DNA of 64,000 nucleotides from the NCBI RefSeq assembly GCF_001424125.1, contig NZ_LMQI01000002.1, positions 248,001-312,000 of the forward strand. Direction: 5' to 3'. A model generated the notes under the pieces. That model saw nothing but the letters and a program-made list of their open reading frames with translations. It ran no database searches and had not been told where the DNA came from. Source of the stretch: Cellulomonas sp. Leaf395. GTDB lineage: Bacteria; Actinomycetota; Actinomycetes; Actinomycetales; Cellulomonadaceae. Of this stretch, positions 45,734 through 55,886 are shown one piece after another. Each line of letters begins with the position of its first letter. Position 1 is the stretch's first letter. A program made the position numbers and the translations under genes.

Positions 45734-45739
45734 AGCGTA
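45734..45739 (-). promoter_or_regulatory. -10 element of a leaderless promoter (phosphatase)
   Basis: TACGCT on the minus strand, six bases before GTG 45727; identical hexamer and spacing to the distal lacI gene. Confidence 0.4.
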
Positions 45740-45823
45740 TCCGCAGGTCACCGGCACGAGATACAGCCGTTCAACCGGTATTGGGGGTGCGGCGGTGCGG
45801 GCTCGTGCTCCACGATGGGCGTC

Positions 45824-47092
45824 ATGAGTCCCCTTCCCGACGGATACCGCCACGTCGACGTGCCGGAGAGCCGCACGACCGAGTTCCTCGAGGTCGACAG
45901 GCTCGCGTTCGCGTTCGACTCGAACGCCGAGACCGACGCGCTCGTCCCGATCACGTTCGAGTGGGACCGCGCGCAGGCCGTCGAGGACCAGGACGGCCGG
46001 CTCGTCTCCGTGCACGCCTCCTACGCGCACGCGATGCCGGTGCCGGGCGCGACGATCGCCTGCTCGGGGCTCACCTGGGTCGGTACCCGCCCGGACCAGC
46101 GCCGCCGCGGCCTGCTGAGGGCGGCGATCGACTCCCACTTCGCCCGGTCGCTCGCCCGCGACGAGCCGATCTCCGCGCTGTTCGCCGCCGAGCACTCGAT
46201 CTACGGGCGGTTCGGCTACGGCTCGGCCGCCGACCACGTCCGCGTGAAGCTCCCCCGCGGCGCTGCGCTTCGCGACGTTCCCGGCGCCGACGAGCTCGAG
46301 GTGCGGCTCGCAACCGTGGACGTCGCCCGCGACAGCGCGGTCGTCGACACGGTCCACCGGGCGGCCGGGGCCGGGCGACCGGGCTGGACCACGCGCGACT
46401 CCGACGCGTGGCGGACCCGGGTGCTGGTGGACCCGCCCGCGTGGCGCGAGGGCGCCGAGCCCCTACGGATCGTGACGGTCCACGACGCGGCCGGGCAGGT
46501 CCGCGCGTACGCGCTGTTCCGGCGCAAGGAGAACTGGGCGGATGGTGGCGCCGCCGGGACGGTCCTGGTGCGCGAGGCGGTCGCCGTCGACGCAGCCGCG
46601 ACGCACCGCCTCTGGTCGTTCCTGCTGGACCTCGACCTCACCGCGACCGTCGAGGGGCCGATGCTGCCCGTCGACGACGCGCTCCTGCACCTGCTGCTGG
46701 ACCCGCGCGCGGTGGTGCCCAAGGTCAACGACAACCTGTGGGTCCGACTGCTCGACCTCCCAGTCGCCCTGGTCGGGCGCAGGTACTCCGCCCCGGTCGA
46801 CGCGGTGCTCGACGTGACCGACACCCACCTGACCGCGAACGCGGGTCGCTGGCGGCTGACCACGGGCGAGCGGCAGGACGACGGCACCTACGCCGCACAG
46901 GTCACCCCCACGCAGGACGACGCCGACCTGACGCTCGACGTCCGTGAGCTCGGTGCTGTCTACCTGGGGGGTCGGTCGCTCGCGGCGCTGGCCCGTGCCG
47001 GGCTCGTGTCCGAGGCGACGCCCGGAGCGCTCCAGTCGGCAGCGGTCGCGTTCCTGTGGCCCGTCGCCCCCATGTGCACCTACGTCTGGTAG
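45824..47092 (+). CDS. Eis-like GNAT N-acetyltransferase
   Basis: 422 residues with the Eis arrangement: an N-terminal GNAT domain (GLTWVGTRPDQRRRGLLRAAIDSHF is the acetyl-CoA site near 82-106), a second GNAT-like domain, and a C-terminal sterol-carrier-like domain ending in CTYVW, whose terminal carboxylate is catalytic in Eis. Eis proteins acetylate amines of aminoglycosides or lysines. ATG 45824 follows CACGAT by seven bases; ATG 45815 is an alternative start three codons upstream. It shares an approximately 90-bp divergent promoter region with the phosphatase gene. Confidence 0.9.
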   Translation: MSPLPDGYRHVDVPESRTTEFLEVDRLAFAFDSNAETDALVPITFEWDRAQAVEDQDGRLVSVHASYAHAMPVPGATIACSGLTWVGTRPDQRRRGLLRAAIDSHFARSLARDEPISALFAAEHSIYGRFGYGSAADHVRVKLPRGAALRDVPGADELEVRLATVDVARDSAVVDTVHRAAGAGRPGWTTRDSDAWRTRVLVDPPAWREGAEPLRIVTVHDAAGQVRAYALFRRKENWADGGAAGTVLVREAVAVDAAATHRLWSFLLDLDLTATVEGPMLPVDDALLHLLLDPRAVVPKVNDNLWVRLLDLPVALVGRRYSAPVDAVLDVTDTHLTANAGRWRLTTGERQDDGTYAAQVTPTQDDADLTLDVRELGAVYLGGRSLAALARAGLVSEATPGALQSAAVAFLWPVAPMCTYVW

Positions 47093-47095
47093 CGG

Positions 47096-47545
47096 CTACC
47101 GGGCGGCCTCGTAGGCCGCGAGGAGGTCGATCCGGCGCTGGTGGCGCGGGTCGTGGCTGAACGGCTCGGCCACGAACGCGTCCACCAGCTCCAGGGCCTC
47201 GTCGACGGAGTGCTGACGGGCGCCGATCGAGACGACGTTGGCGTCGTTGTGCTGACGGCACAGCTGCGCGGTAGGGAGGTTCCACGCGAGGGCGGCGCGC
47301 ACCCCGGTGACCTTGTTCGCGGCGATCTGCTCGCCGTTGCCCGAGCCGCCGATGACGACGCCCAGCGACCCTGGGTCGGCGACGACCGCCTCACCGGCCG
47401 CGATGCAGAACGGCGGGTAGTCGTCGAGCGCGTCGTAGGTGTCGGCACCGTGGTCGACGACGTCGTGGCCCGCGGCGCGCAGGTGCTCGACGAGGGCGAC
47501 CTTCAGCTCGTAGCCGGCGTGGTCGGAGGCGACGTGGATGCGCAT
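47096..47545 (-). CDS. rpiB: Ribose-5-phosphate isomerase B
   Basis: 149 residues. It begins MRIHVASDHAGYELK and has GGSGNGEQIAANKVTGVRAAL near 65. The base at this site is Glu, as in the mycobacterial type, rather than the Cys of the E. coli type. It interconverts ribose- and ribulose-5-phosphate in the pentose phosphate pathway. It converges with the Eis-like gene after three bases. Confidence 0.96.
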   Translation of the reverse strand: MRIHVASDHAGYELKVALVEHLRAAGHDVVDHGADTYDALDDYPPFCIAAGEAVVADPGSLGVVIGGSGNGEQIAANKVTGVRAALAWNLPTAQLCRQHNDANVVSIGARQHSVDEALELVDAFVAEPFSHDPRHQRRIDLLAAYEAAR

Positions 47546-47647
47546 GGGGCCATCCTGCCGCACCACCGGCGGGGCACCGCCCCGGGCGTCCGGCAGGCGG
47601 TCGTCAGCCCTGGGCGTAAGGGTCGGCGGATCACGCGTAGCCGTCCG

Positions 47648-47653
47648 TAGCAT
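47648..47653 (+). promoter_or_regulatory. -10 element of a leaderless promoter (M13 peptidase)
   Basis: TAGCAT, six bases before ATG 47660, without a ribosome-binding site. Confidence 0.45.
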
Positions 47654-47659
47654 GTCCGC

Positions 47660-49648
47660 ATGACGCGCAGTGGCATCGACCTGACCGCACTCGACCCCGA
47701 CGTCCGCCCCCAGGACGACCTCTACGCCCACGTGAACGGCCGCTGGGTCGCCTCTCACGTGATCCCCGCGGACCGGGCGATGGACGGCTCCTTCCGCGCC
47801 CTGCACGACCAGGCGGAGGAGCAGGTCCGCGACATCATCACCGACGCCGGCGCCGCCGCCGCGTCGGGCGGCGCGGCCGACTCCGTCGAGGCGAAGGTCG
47901 GCGCCGTCTACGCGTCGTTCATGGACACCGACGCCGTCGAGGCCGCAGGCATCGCACCGCTGCGCGCCGACCTCGCACTCGTCGAGGCGGCGAGCACGCA
48001 GGCCGAGCTCACCGGCGTATTGGGCGCCCTGCAGCGCACCGGGGCCGGCGGCGCCGTCGGGTTCTACGTCGACAACGACGCCAAGGAGCCGACGCGGTAC
48101 GCCGTGCACCTGGCGCAGGGCGGCCTGGGCCTGCCGGACGAGGCCTACTACCGCGACGTGCAGTACGCGCCGGTGCTCGCGGCCTACCGCCCGCACGTGG
48201 CACGCGTGCTGCGCCTCGGCGGGGCAGCGGCGGACGAGGCGCGGGCCGACGAGCTCGCGGGCCGTGTCCTGGCCCTCGAGACCGAGCTGGCCGCCGGGCA
48301 CTGGGACGTCGTCAAGGACCGGGACGCCGACCTCACCTACAACGCCCTGACCCTCACCGAGCTCGCCGAGCGGGCCCCCGGGTTCGACTGGCACTCCTGG
48401 GTGCTGGCCCTCGGCGCGCCGGCCGGGACGTTCGAGCACCTCATCGTGCGCGAGCCGTCGTTCGCCGAGGCGTTCGCCGCCCTCTGGGCGAGCGCGCCGC
48501 TCGAGGACTGGAAGGCCTGGCTCAGCTACCACGTGATCTCCGACCGGGCGCCCTACCTGCACGACGAGCTGGTCGAGGCGAACTTCGACTTCTACGGCCG
48601 GACGCTCACGGGTGCCCAGGAGCTGCGCGACCGCTGGAAGCGCGGCGTCTCCCTGGTCCAGGGCGTGCTCGGTGAGGCCGTCGGCAAGGTGTACGTCGAC
48701 CGGCACTTCCCGCCCGCGCACAAGACGCGGATGGAAGGGCTCGTGGCCAACCTGGTCGCCGCCTACCGCGAGTCCATCTCCCAGCTGGACTGGATGGGTG
48801 AGGAGACGCGCGCCAAGGCGCTGGCCAAGCTCGAGTCGTTCACCCCGAAGATCGGGTACCCGGCCCGCTGGCGCGACTACTCGACGCTCGTGGTGTCCGC
48901 CGACGACCTGCTGGGCAACGTGCGCCGGGCCTACGCCTTCGAGCAGGACCGCGAGCTGGCCAAGATCGGCAAGCCCATCGACCGTGACGAGTGGTTCATG
49001 ACCCCGCAGACGGTCAACGCGTACTACAACCCCGGGTTGAACGAGATCGTGTTCCCGGCCGCGATCCTGCAGCCTCCGTTCTTCGACGCCGAGGCCGACG
49101 ACGCCGTCAACTACGGCGGGATCGGTGCCGTGATCGGCCACGAGATCGGCCACGGGTTCGACGACCAGGGGTCCAAGTACGACGGCGACGGGCGTCTTGA
49201 GGACTGGTGGACGGCCGACGACCGCGCGGAGTTCGAGTCGCGCACCAAGGCACTGATCGACCAGTACTCCCAGTTCTCCCCGGTCCAGCTGAACGGGTCC
49301 CACCACGTGAACGGCGAGCTCACCATCGGCGAGAACATCGGCGACCTCGGCGGTCTGTCCATCGCGTTCACGGCCTACCGGATCGCGCTCGGCGCCCCGC
49401 TCGAGGACGCCCCCGTGATCGACGGGCTCACGGGCGCCCAGCGCGTGCTGCTCGGCTGGGCGCAGGTGTGGCAGTCGAAGGGTCGCGACGAGGAGATGAT
49501 CCGCCGGATCGCGACGGACCCGCACTCCCCCAACGAGTTCCGCTGCAACGGCGTGGTGCGCAACGTCGACGAGTTCTACGCGGCCTACGACGTCCAGCCG
49601 GGCGACGCCCTGTACCTCGCACCGGAGGAGCGCGTCCGCATCTGGTGA
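47660..49648 (+). CDS. M13 family metallopeptidase (neprilysin/PepO-like)
   Basis: 662 residues, usual length for the soluble bacterial form. The zinc motif HEIGHGFDDQGSKYDG lies near residue 494, the third ligand in GENIGDLGG near 556, and the substrate-binding NAYYNPGLNEIVFPAAILQPPFF near 453. It hydrolyses oligopeptides. No signal peptide, so cytoplasmic. Start ATG 47660, six bases after TAGCAT, suggests a leaderless message. Confidence 0.95.
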   Translation: MTRSGIDLTALDPDVRPQDDLYAHVNGRWVASHVIPADRAMDGSFRALHDQAEEQVRDIITDAGAAAASGGAADSVEAKVGAVYASFMDTDAVEAAGIAPLRADLALVEAASTQAELTGVLGALQRTGAGGAVGFYVDNDAKEPTRYAVHLAQGGLGLPDEAYYRDVQYAPVLAAYRPHVARVLRLGGAAADEARADELAGRVLALETELAAGHWDVVKDRDADLTYNALTLTELAERAPGFDWHSWVLALGAPAGTFEHLIVREPSFAEAFAALWASAPLEDWKAWLSYHVISDRAPYLHDELVEANFDFYGRTLTGAQELRDRWKRGVSLVQGVLGEAVGKVYVDRHFPPAHKTRMEGLVANLVAAYRESISQLDWMGEETRAKALAKLESFTPKIGYPARWRDYSTLVVSADDLLGNVRRAYAFEQDRELAKIGKPIDRDEWFMTPQTVNAYYNPGLNEIVFPAAILQPPFFDAEADDAVNYGGIGAVIGHEIGHGFDDQGSKYDGDGRLEDWWTADDRAEFESRTKALIDQYSQFSPVQLNGSHHVNGELTIGENIGDLGGLSIAFTAYRIALGAPLEDAPVIDGLTGAQRVLLGWAQVWQSKGRDEEMIRRIATDPHSPNEFRCNGVVRNVDEFYAAYDVQPGDALYLAPEERVRIW

Positions 49649-49676
49649 GGCTGCCAGCCGGTCCGGGCAGCCCGCG

Positions 49677-50198
49677 TCAGGCGGGCAGCTCGGACCAGGA
49701 GGCGCGCGCGAGCTGGAACCCGGTGCCCGACCCGTCCGTGCATTGCACGCCGTCGGTCGCGCTGCGGCACGTGTAGTCGCCCACGCTCGTGGTGAGCCCG
49801 TACTCGAGGACGGGGACGTCGTCGCCGGCGACCGCGGGCGGCGGTCCGCTCACGCAGTCGAACGCGACGCCGTCCGCGTTGAGCACGATCACGTGGCCCG
49901 TCACCTCGGTGCACCCCGCGACGACCGGGGGTGCGTACGTGTAGCTGGCGATCGAGCACGTGACGCCGTCGACGGACATCGTGCACGCGATGTTCCCGCT
50001 GGGCAGCGCGAACGTGACCGGCTCGGTGGACGTGGACGACGAGCTCGACGTCGGAGCGCTCGTCGCGGTCGACCCGCCGTCCGCGTCGTCGGAACCTCCG
50101 TCGTCGCCGCCCAGGTACATGATCGCGAGGATCAGGAGGAGCACCACGAGCACCGCGTCGACGATGACGAAGAGCCGGATGGTGCGCGCCGAGGTCAT
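49677..50198 (-). CDS. Membrane-anchored DUF6636-type exported protein
   Basis: 173 residues. A single membrane anchor (RLFVIVDAVLVVLLLILAIMYLG, about 8-30) is followed by a Ser/Thr/Asp linker and a domain with the pattern FALPSGNIACTMSVDGVTC and six to seven Cys, consistent with disulfides outside the cell. DUF6636 proteins are actinobacterial exported proteins of unknown role. It converges with the M13 gene. Confidence 0.75.
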   Translation of the reverse strand: MTSARTIRLFVIVDAVLVVLLLILAIMYLGGDDGGSDDADGGSTATSAPTSSSSSTSTEPVTFALPSGNIACTMSVDGVTCSIASYTYAPPVVAGCTEVTGHVIVLNADGVAFDCVSGPPPAVAGDDVPVLEYGLTTSVGDYTCRSATDGVQCTDGSGTGFQLARASWSELPA

Positions 50199-50231
50199 GC
50201 TGCTCCGTTCCTCCCCGTGGGGGTCACCGAC

Positions 50232-50249
50232 CCGCCCCGTCCGGGGCGG
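50232..50249 (-). terminator. Short GC hairpin between the nitroreductase-like and DUF6636 genes
   Basis: CCGCCCCG and CGGGGCGG, eight perfect pairs with a two-base loop. It probably ends transcription from the thioredoxin-fold gene upstream on the minus strand, or sits in the leader of the DUF6636 gene. Confidence 0.5.
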
Positions 50250-50365
50250 AGTCGGCGACCAGGATCACACGGGTCGAACCAGGCGGGCCACTCGCCTGGT
50301 CAGGAACTCAGCCGGGCCGGCCGTCTCATCAGGTGCGTCGACCGGCCAGGCGTCTCCCCAGGTGG

Positions 50366-50986
50366 TCAGAAGGACGGTCCTGCCGTCCGTGAGCGCTTGA
50401 GCTCGTAGAAGCCGGGGACGCTGGTCAGCAGCGCCAGACCGTCGAACAGGCGACCGGCGGCCTCGCCGGTGGGGGCGGGCGTGATGACCGGACCGAAAAA
50501 CCCGACGCCGTCGATGGCGACCACCGGGGTGCCCACCTCGTCGCCGACGAGCCCGATGCCGTCGCCGTGCGACTCGCGCAGCAGCGCGTCGACCTCGTCC
50601 GCACCGGCGACCTCGGCCAGCTCCGCCGGAAGCCCGACCTCGGCCAGGGACTCCGCGATGATCGCGGCGGTGTCCTTGCGGCCTCCGGGGTGGCGGCGCG
50701 TGCCCATCGCGTCGTAGAGCGGCTTGATGACCTGGTCGCCGTGGTCGCGCGCGGCGGCGACGATGACGCGCACCGGACCCCAGGCCTCGTCCATGAGGTC
50801 GCGGTACCCCTTCGGCAGGTCGTCCTTCTTCTCGTTGAGGACGGACAGGCTCATGACGTGCCAGCGGACGTCCACGTCGCGGATCGCGGAGACCTCGTCC
50901 ATCCAGCGGGACGTCATCCACGCCCACGGGCAGGCCGGGTCGAACCAGAAGTCGACGACGGGGCGGGCGGTGGGCGTGCTCGTCAC
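50366..50986 (-). CDS. Rv2466c-like thioredoxin-fold oxidoreductase (DsbA family)
   Basis: 206 residues with strong resemblance to mycobacterial Rv2466c: FWFDPACPWAWMTSRWM at 13-29, RWHVMSLSVLNE, WGPVRVIVAA, GTPVVAIDGVGFFGPVI. Rv2466c is a mycothiol-dependent reductase with a CPWC active site; here it is CPWA, so only one active-site Cys (near 19) remains and a mycothiol-mixed disulfide mechanism would be needed. GTG 50986 has GGAGGA about five bases upstream. Confidence 0.85.
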   Translation of the reverse strand: MTSTPTARPVVDFWFDPACPWAWMTSRWMDEVSAIRDVDVRWHVMSLSVLNEKKDDLPKGYRDLMDEAWGPVRVIVAAARDHGDQVIKPLYDAMGTRRHPGGRKDTAAIIAESLAEVGLPAELAEVAGADEVDALLRESHGDGIGLVGDEVGTPVVAIDGVGFFGPVITPAPTGEAAGRLFDGLALLTSVPGFYELKRSRTAGPSF

Positions 50987-51053
50987 AAGGTCCTCCAGAG
51001 TGTCGGTGCCTCGCGCAACCATCGACGCGCGCCGCGGTATTCCCGCAGGTTCG

Positions 51054-52598
51054 TCAGCCGGCGTCGAGGACCGCCATCGCGGCGGCGCGGCCGGGGATGC
51101 CGCTGACGCCGCCGCCGCGCCTGGCACCCGCCCCCGCGAGCAGCACGCGCGCATCCGCTGTCGCGACGCCCCAGGTGCCGATCTCGTCGTCGTGCTCCGC
51201 CCAGGGCCAGGCGAGGTCGCGGTGGAAGATGTGGCCGCCGGGCAGAGCGACATCGGCCTCGAGGTCGACGGGGCTGCGCACCTCCAGGCAGGGCGCACCC
51301 GTCGCGTCGCGGGCGAGGCAGTCCTCGAGCGGTTCTGCGAGGACGCTGTCGATCGACCGCAGCGTGGCGGCCAGGGCGCGTTCGCGGGCACCGTCCGGGT
51401 CCGCCACGAACAGCCGTGCCGGCATGTGCAGACCGAACGCCGTGAGGGTGTGGTGGCCGGTGGCGCGCAGGTCCGCGCCGAGGATCGAGCCGTCCGTCAG
51501 CGAGTGGCAGTACGTCTCGACGGGCGGGACGTCGGGGATCCGCCCGGCGGCGGCCCGCTGGTAGGCGGTCTCGAGCTCGGTCGCGGACTCGTGCACGTGG
51601 AACGTGCCGGCGAACGCGACGGTCGGGTCGATCCCCGATCGCAGCCGCGGCAGACGCGTGAGCAGCATGTTCAGCTTCAGCTGAGCTCCCTCCGGGGCCG
51701 GACCTGCCGGCCGCCCGAGCACCCGGTCGAGGACCGCCGGCGCGCATGCCGCCAGCAGGTGGGCAGCGCCGACGCGGCGCTCCACGCCGTCCGCGTCCGT
51801 CCACACGACCTCGGCGGGTGCAGTCGCGCTCCCCGGATCGATCGCGGTGACGTCGGCCGACGTCACCAGCTCGGCGCCCCCCGCCCGAGCCACACCCTCG
51901 AGCGCATCCGCCACCGCGCCCATGCCCCCGACGGGCACGTCCCAGTCCCCGGTCCCCCCGCCGATCACGTGGTAGAGGAAGCATCGGTTGGCCCGGCCGC
52001 CGGGCTCGTGCACGCGAGCGAAGGTGCCGATGAGGGCGTCCGTCAGCACGATCCCGCGGACCAGGTCGGAGCCGAAGGTGGTGTCGACGACCTCACCGAT
52101 CGGCCGCTCGACCAGGTCGTGCCAGTCGTCCTCCCCGAGCAGGCGCCGCGCGTCGGGGCTCGACATCAGCGGCTCGGTCATCGTCGGGAAGAGCCGCGCG
52201 GCGAGCGCGCCCGTCCGCGCACCGAACGCGCGCCAGGCGGCGACGTCCGCAGCCGCTCCCACCGAGGCGAACGAGGCGGCTGTCGCGGCGTCGTCGGCCG
52301 TGTCCACGAGCAGTCCCCCGCCGTCGGACGGGGTGTAGGACGAGATCCGCCGGCGCCGCAGCGCGACGCGCAGCCCGAGCTCGTCACGGACCTGCCGCGG
52401 CATCAGCGAGACGAGGTAGGAGTACCGCGACACGTTGGCGTCGACCCCCGGGAACGACCGCGCCGACAGCGAAGCACCGCCCAGGTGGTCCGCCCGTTCG
52501 AGCAGCAGGACGGTCCGCCCCGCGGCGGCCAGGTAGGCCGCCGCGGTGAGGCCGTTGTGGCCGCCGCCGACGATGACGGCGTCGTAGGTCGCGCGCAC
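51054..52598 (-). CDS. FAD-dependent phytoene desaturase/amine oxidase-like oxidoreductase
   Basis: 514 residues. The FAD dinucleotide motif is VIVGGGHNGLTAAAYLAAAGRTVLLLERADHLGGA-like at 8-42 (G.G..G then E at the strand end), and the C-terminal GG.SGIPGRAAA motif closes the fold. Homologues are called NAD(P)/FAD-dependent oxidoreductases related to carotenoid desaturases, but no carotenoid gene is nearby. GTG 52598 lies six bases after TATGGT, suggesting a leaderless message. Divergent from pepN. Substrate unknown. Confidence 0.85.
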   Translation of the reverse strand: MRATYDAVIVGGGHNGLTAAAYLAAAGRTVLLLERADHLGGASLSARSFPGVDANVSRYSYLVSLMPRQVRDELGLRVALRRRRISSYTPSDGGGLLVDTADDAATAASFASVGAAADVAAWRAFGARTGALAARLFPTMTEPLMSSPDARRLLGEDDWHDLVERPIGEVVDTTFGSDLVRGIVLTDALIGTFARVHEPGGRANRCFLYHVIGGGTGDWDVPVGGMGAVADALEGVARAGGAELVTSADVTAIDPGSATAPAEVVWTDADGVERRVGAAHLLAACAPAVLDRVLGRPAGPAPEGAQLKLNMLLTRLPRLRSGIDPTVAFAGTFHVHESATELETAYQRAAAGRIPDVPPVETYCHSLTDGSILGADLRATGHHTLTAFGLHMPARLFVADPDGARERALAATLRSIDSVLAEPLEDCLARDATGAPCLEVRSPVDLEADVALPGGHIFHRDLAWPWAEHDDEIGTWGVATADARVLLAGAGARRGGGVSGIPGRAAAMAVLDAG

Positions 52599-52604
52599 CC
52601 GTCG

Positions 52605-52610
52605 ACCATA
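52605..52610 (-). promoter_or_regulatory. -10 element of a leaderless promoter (FAD oxidoreductase)
   Basis: TATGGT on the minus strand, six bases before GTG 52598. Confidence 0.45.
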
Positions 52611-52682
52611 GGCCGCGCACCGCTGCGTGCGATGATCGACCCGGCCATGAGCCCACCCGATCGCGTCCCGAGGAGTACCTGC

Positions 52683-55277
<2,595 letters not shown>

Positions 55278-55292
55278 TCGCCGCTCACCATG

Positions 55293-55321
55293 CGGGCCCG
55301 CACCCTCGGGGTGCGGGCCCG
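55293..55321. terminator. Bidirectional hairpin terminator after pepN
   Basis: Perfect 13-bp arms CGGGCCCGCACCC and GGGTGCGGGCCCG with the loop TCG, 15 bases past the pepN stop, between pepN and the convergent P-loop gene. Confidence 0.8.
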
Positions 55322-55343
55322 TCGTGCTCGCGAGCGGGGCTTG

Positions 55344-55886
55344 TCAGGGTGCGACGCCGGCCAGCCATCGGCTCGCCTCGCGCGGGCTGCGCAGACGGAT
55401 GACCGGGATCGCGGACTCGGCGGCGAGCGCGGTGTACCGGTCGCGGTTGCGGGCGTGCGACGTCCACGACCACAGCACGACGTTCTGGTCCGGGTCCCGG
55501 TTCAGCACGTTGCGCAGGTCCTCGCGGTTGCCGTGCCACAGCTCCGTGCGCAGCAGCCCACGACGCAGGGTCCGTCGGACCACCCGCGCCATCACCGTCC
55601 GACGGGGGTAGTCGAGCCAGACGAACGCGTCGGCGTCGGTGAGGAGCCCGTCGGTCCCGGCGGTCCAGTTGCCGTCGGTCACCCAGCCGCGGTCCGCCGA
55701 CGACACGAAGGCACCGATGAGGGCACGCGCCTCGTCCGGGTCCCGCTTGGTCCAGTCGGCGCCCCAGAACACCTCGTCCAGCTCGAGGTGCGGAACCCCG
55801 AGCCGCGCGGCGAGCCGGCCGGCGAACGTCGTCTTCCCCGACCCGGTGGTCCCCACGACGCGGACGCGGCGGAGGTTCCCGGTCAT
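55344..55886 (-). CDS. P-loop kinase-like protein (adenylate kinase/FlaR-like)
   Basis: 180 residues. Walker A GTTGSGKTT at 12-20, then RLGVPHLELDEVFWGADW and DGNWTAG, as in proteins annotated as topology-modulation or FlaR-like kinases, and a LID-like basic patch (RTLRRGLLRTELWHGNRED). Substrate unknown. ATG 55886 overlaps the malQ stop by four bases, so it is translated with malQ. Confidence 0.85.
   Translation of the reverse strand: MTGNLRRVRVVGTTGSGKTTFAGRLAARLGVPHLELDEVFWGADWTKRDPDEARALIGAFVSSADRGWVTDGNWTAGTDGLLTDADAFVWLDYPRRTVMARVVRRTLRRGLLRTELWHGNREDLRNVLNRDPDQNVVLWSWTSHARNRDRYTALAAESAIPVIRLRSPREASRWLAGVAP

Noticed and set aside
50724..52682. 650-codon N-terminal extension of pepN in the same frame
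   Set aside because: It runs opposite the FAD oxidoreductase gene, lacks any domain, and a good ribosome-binding site sits before GTG 52683.
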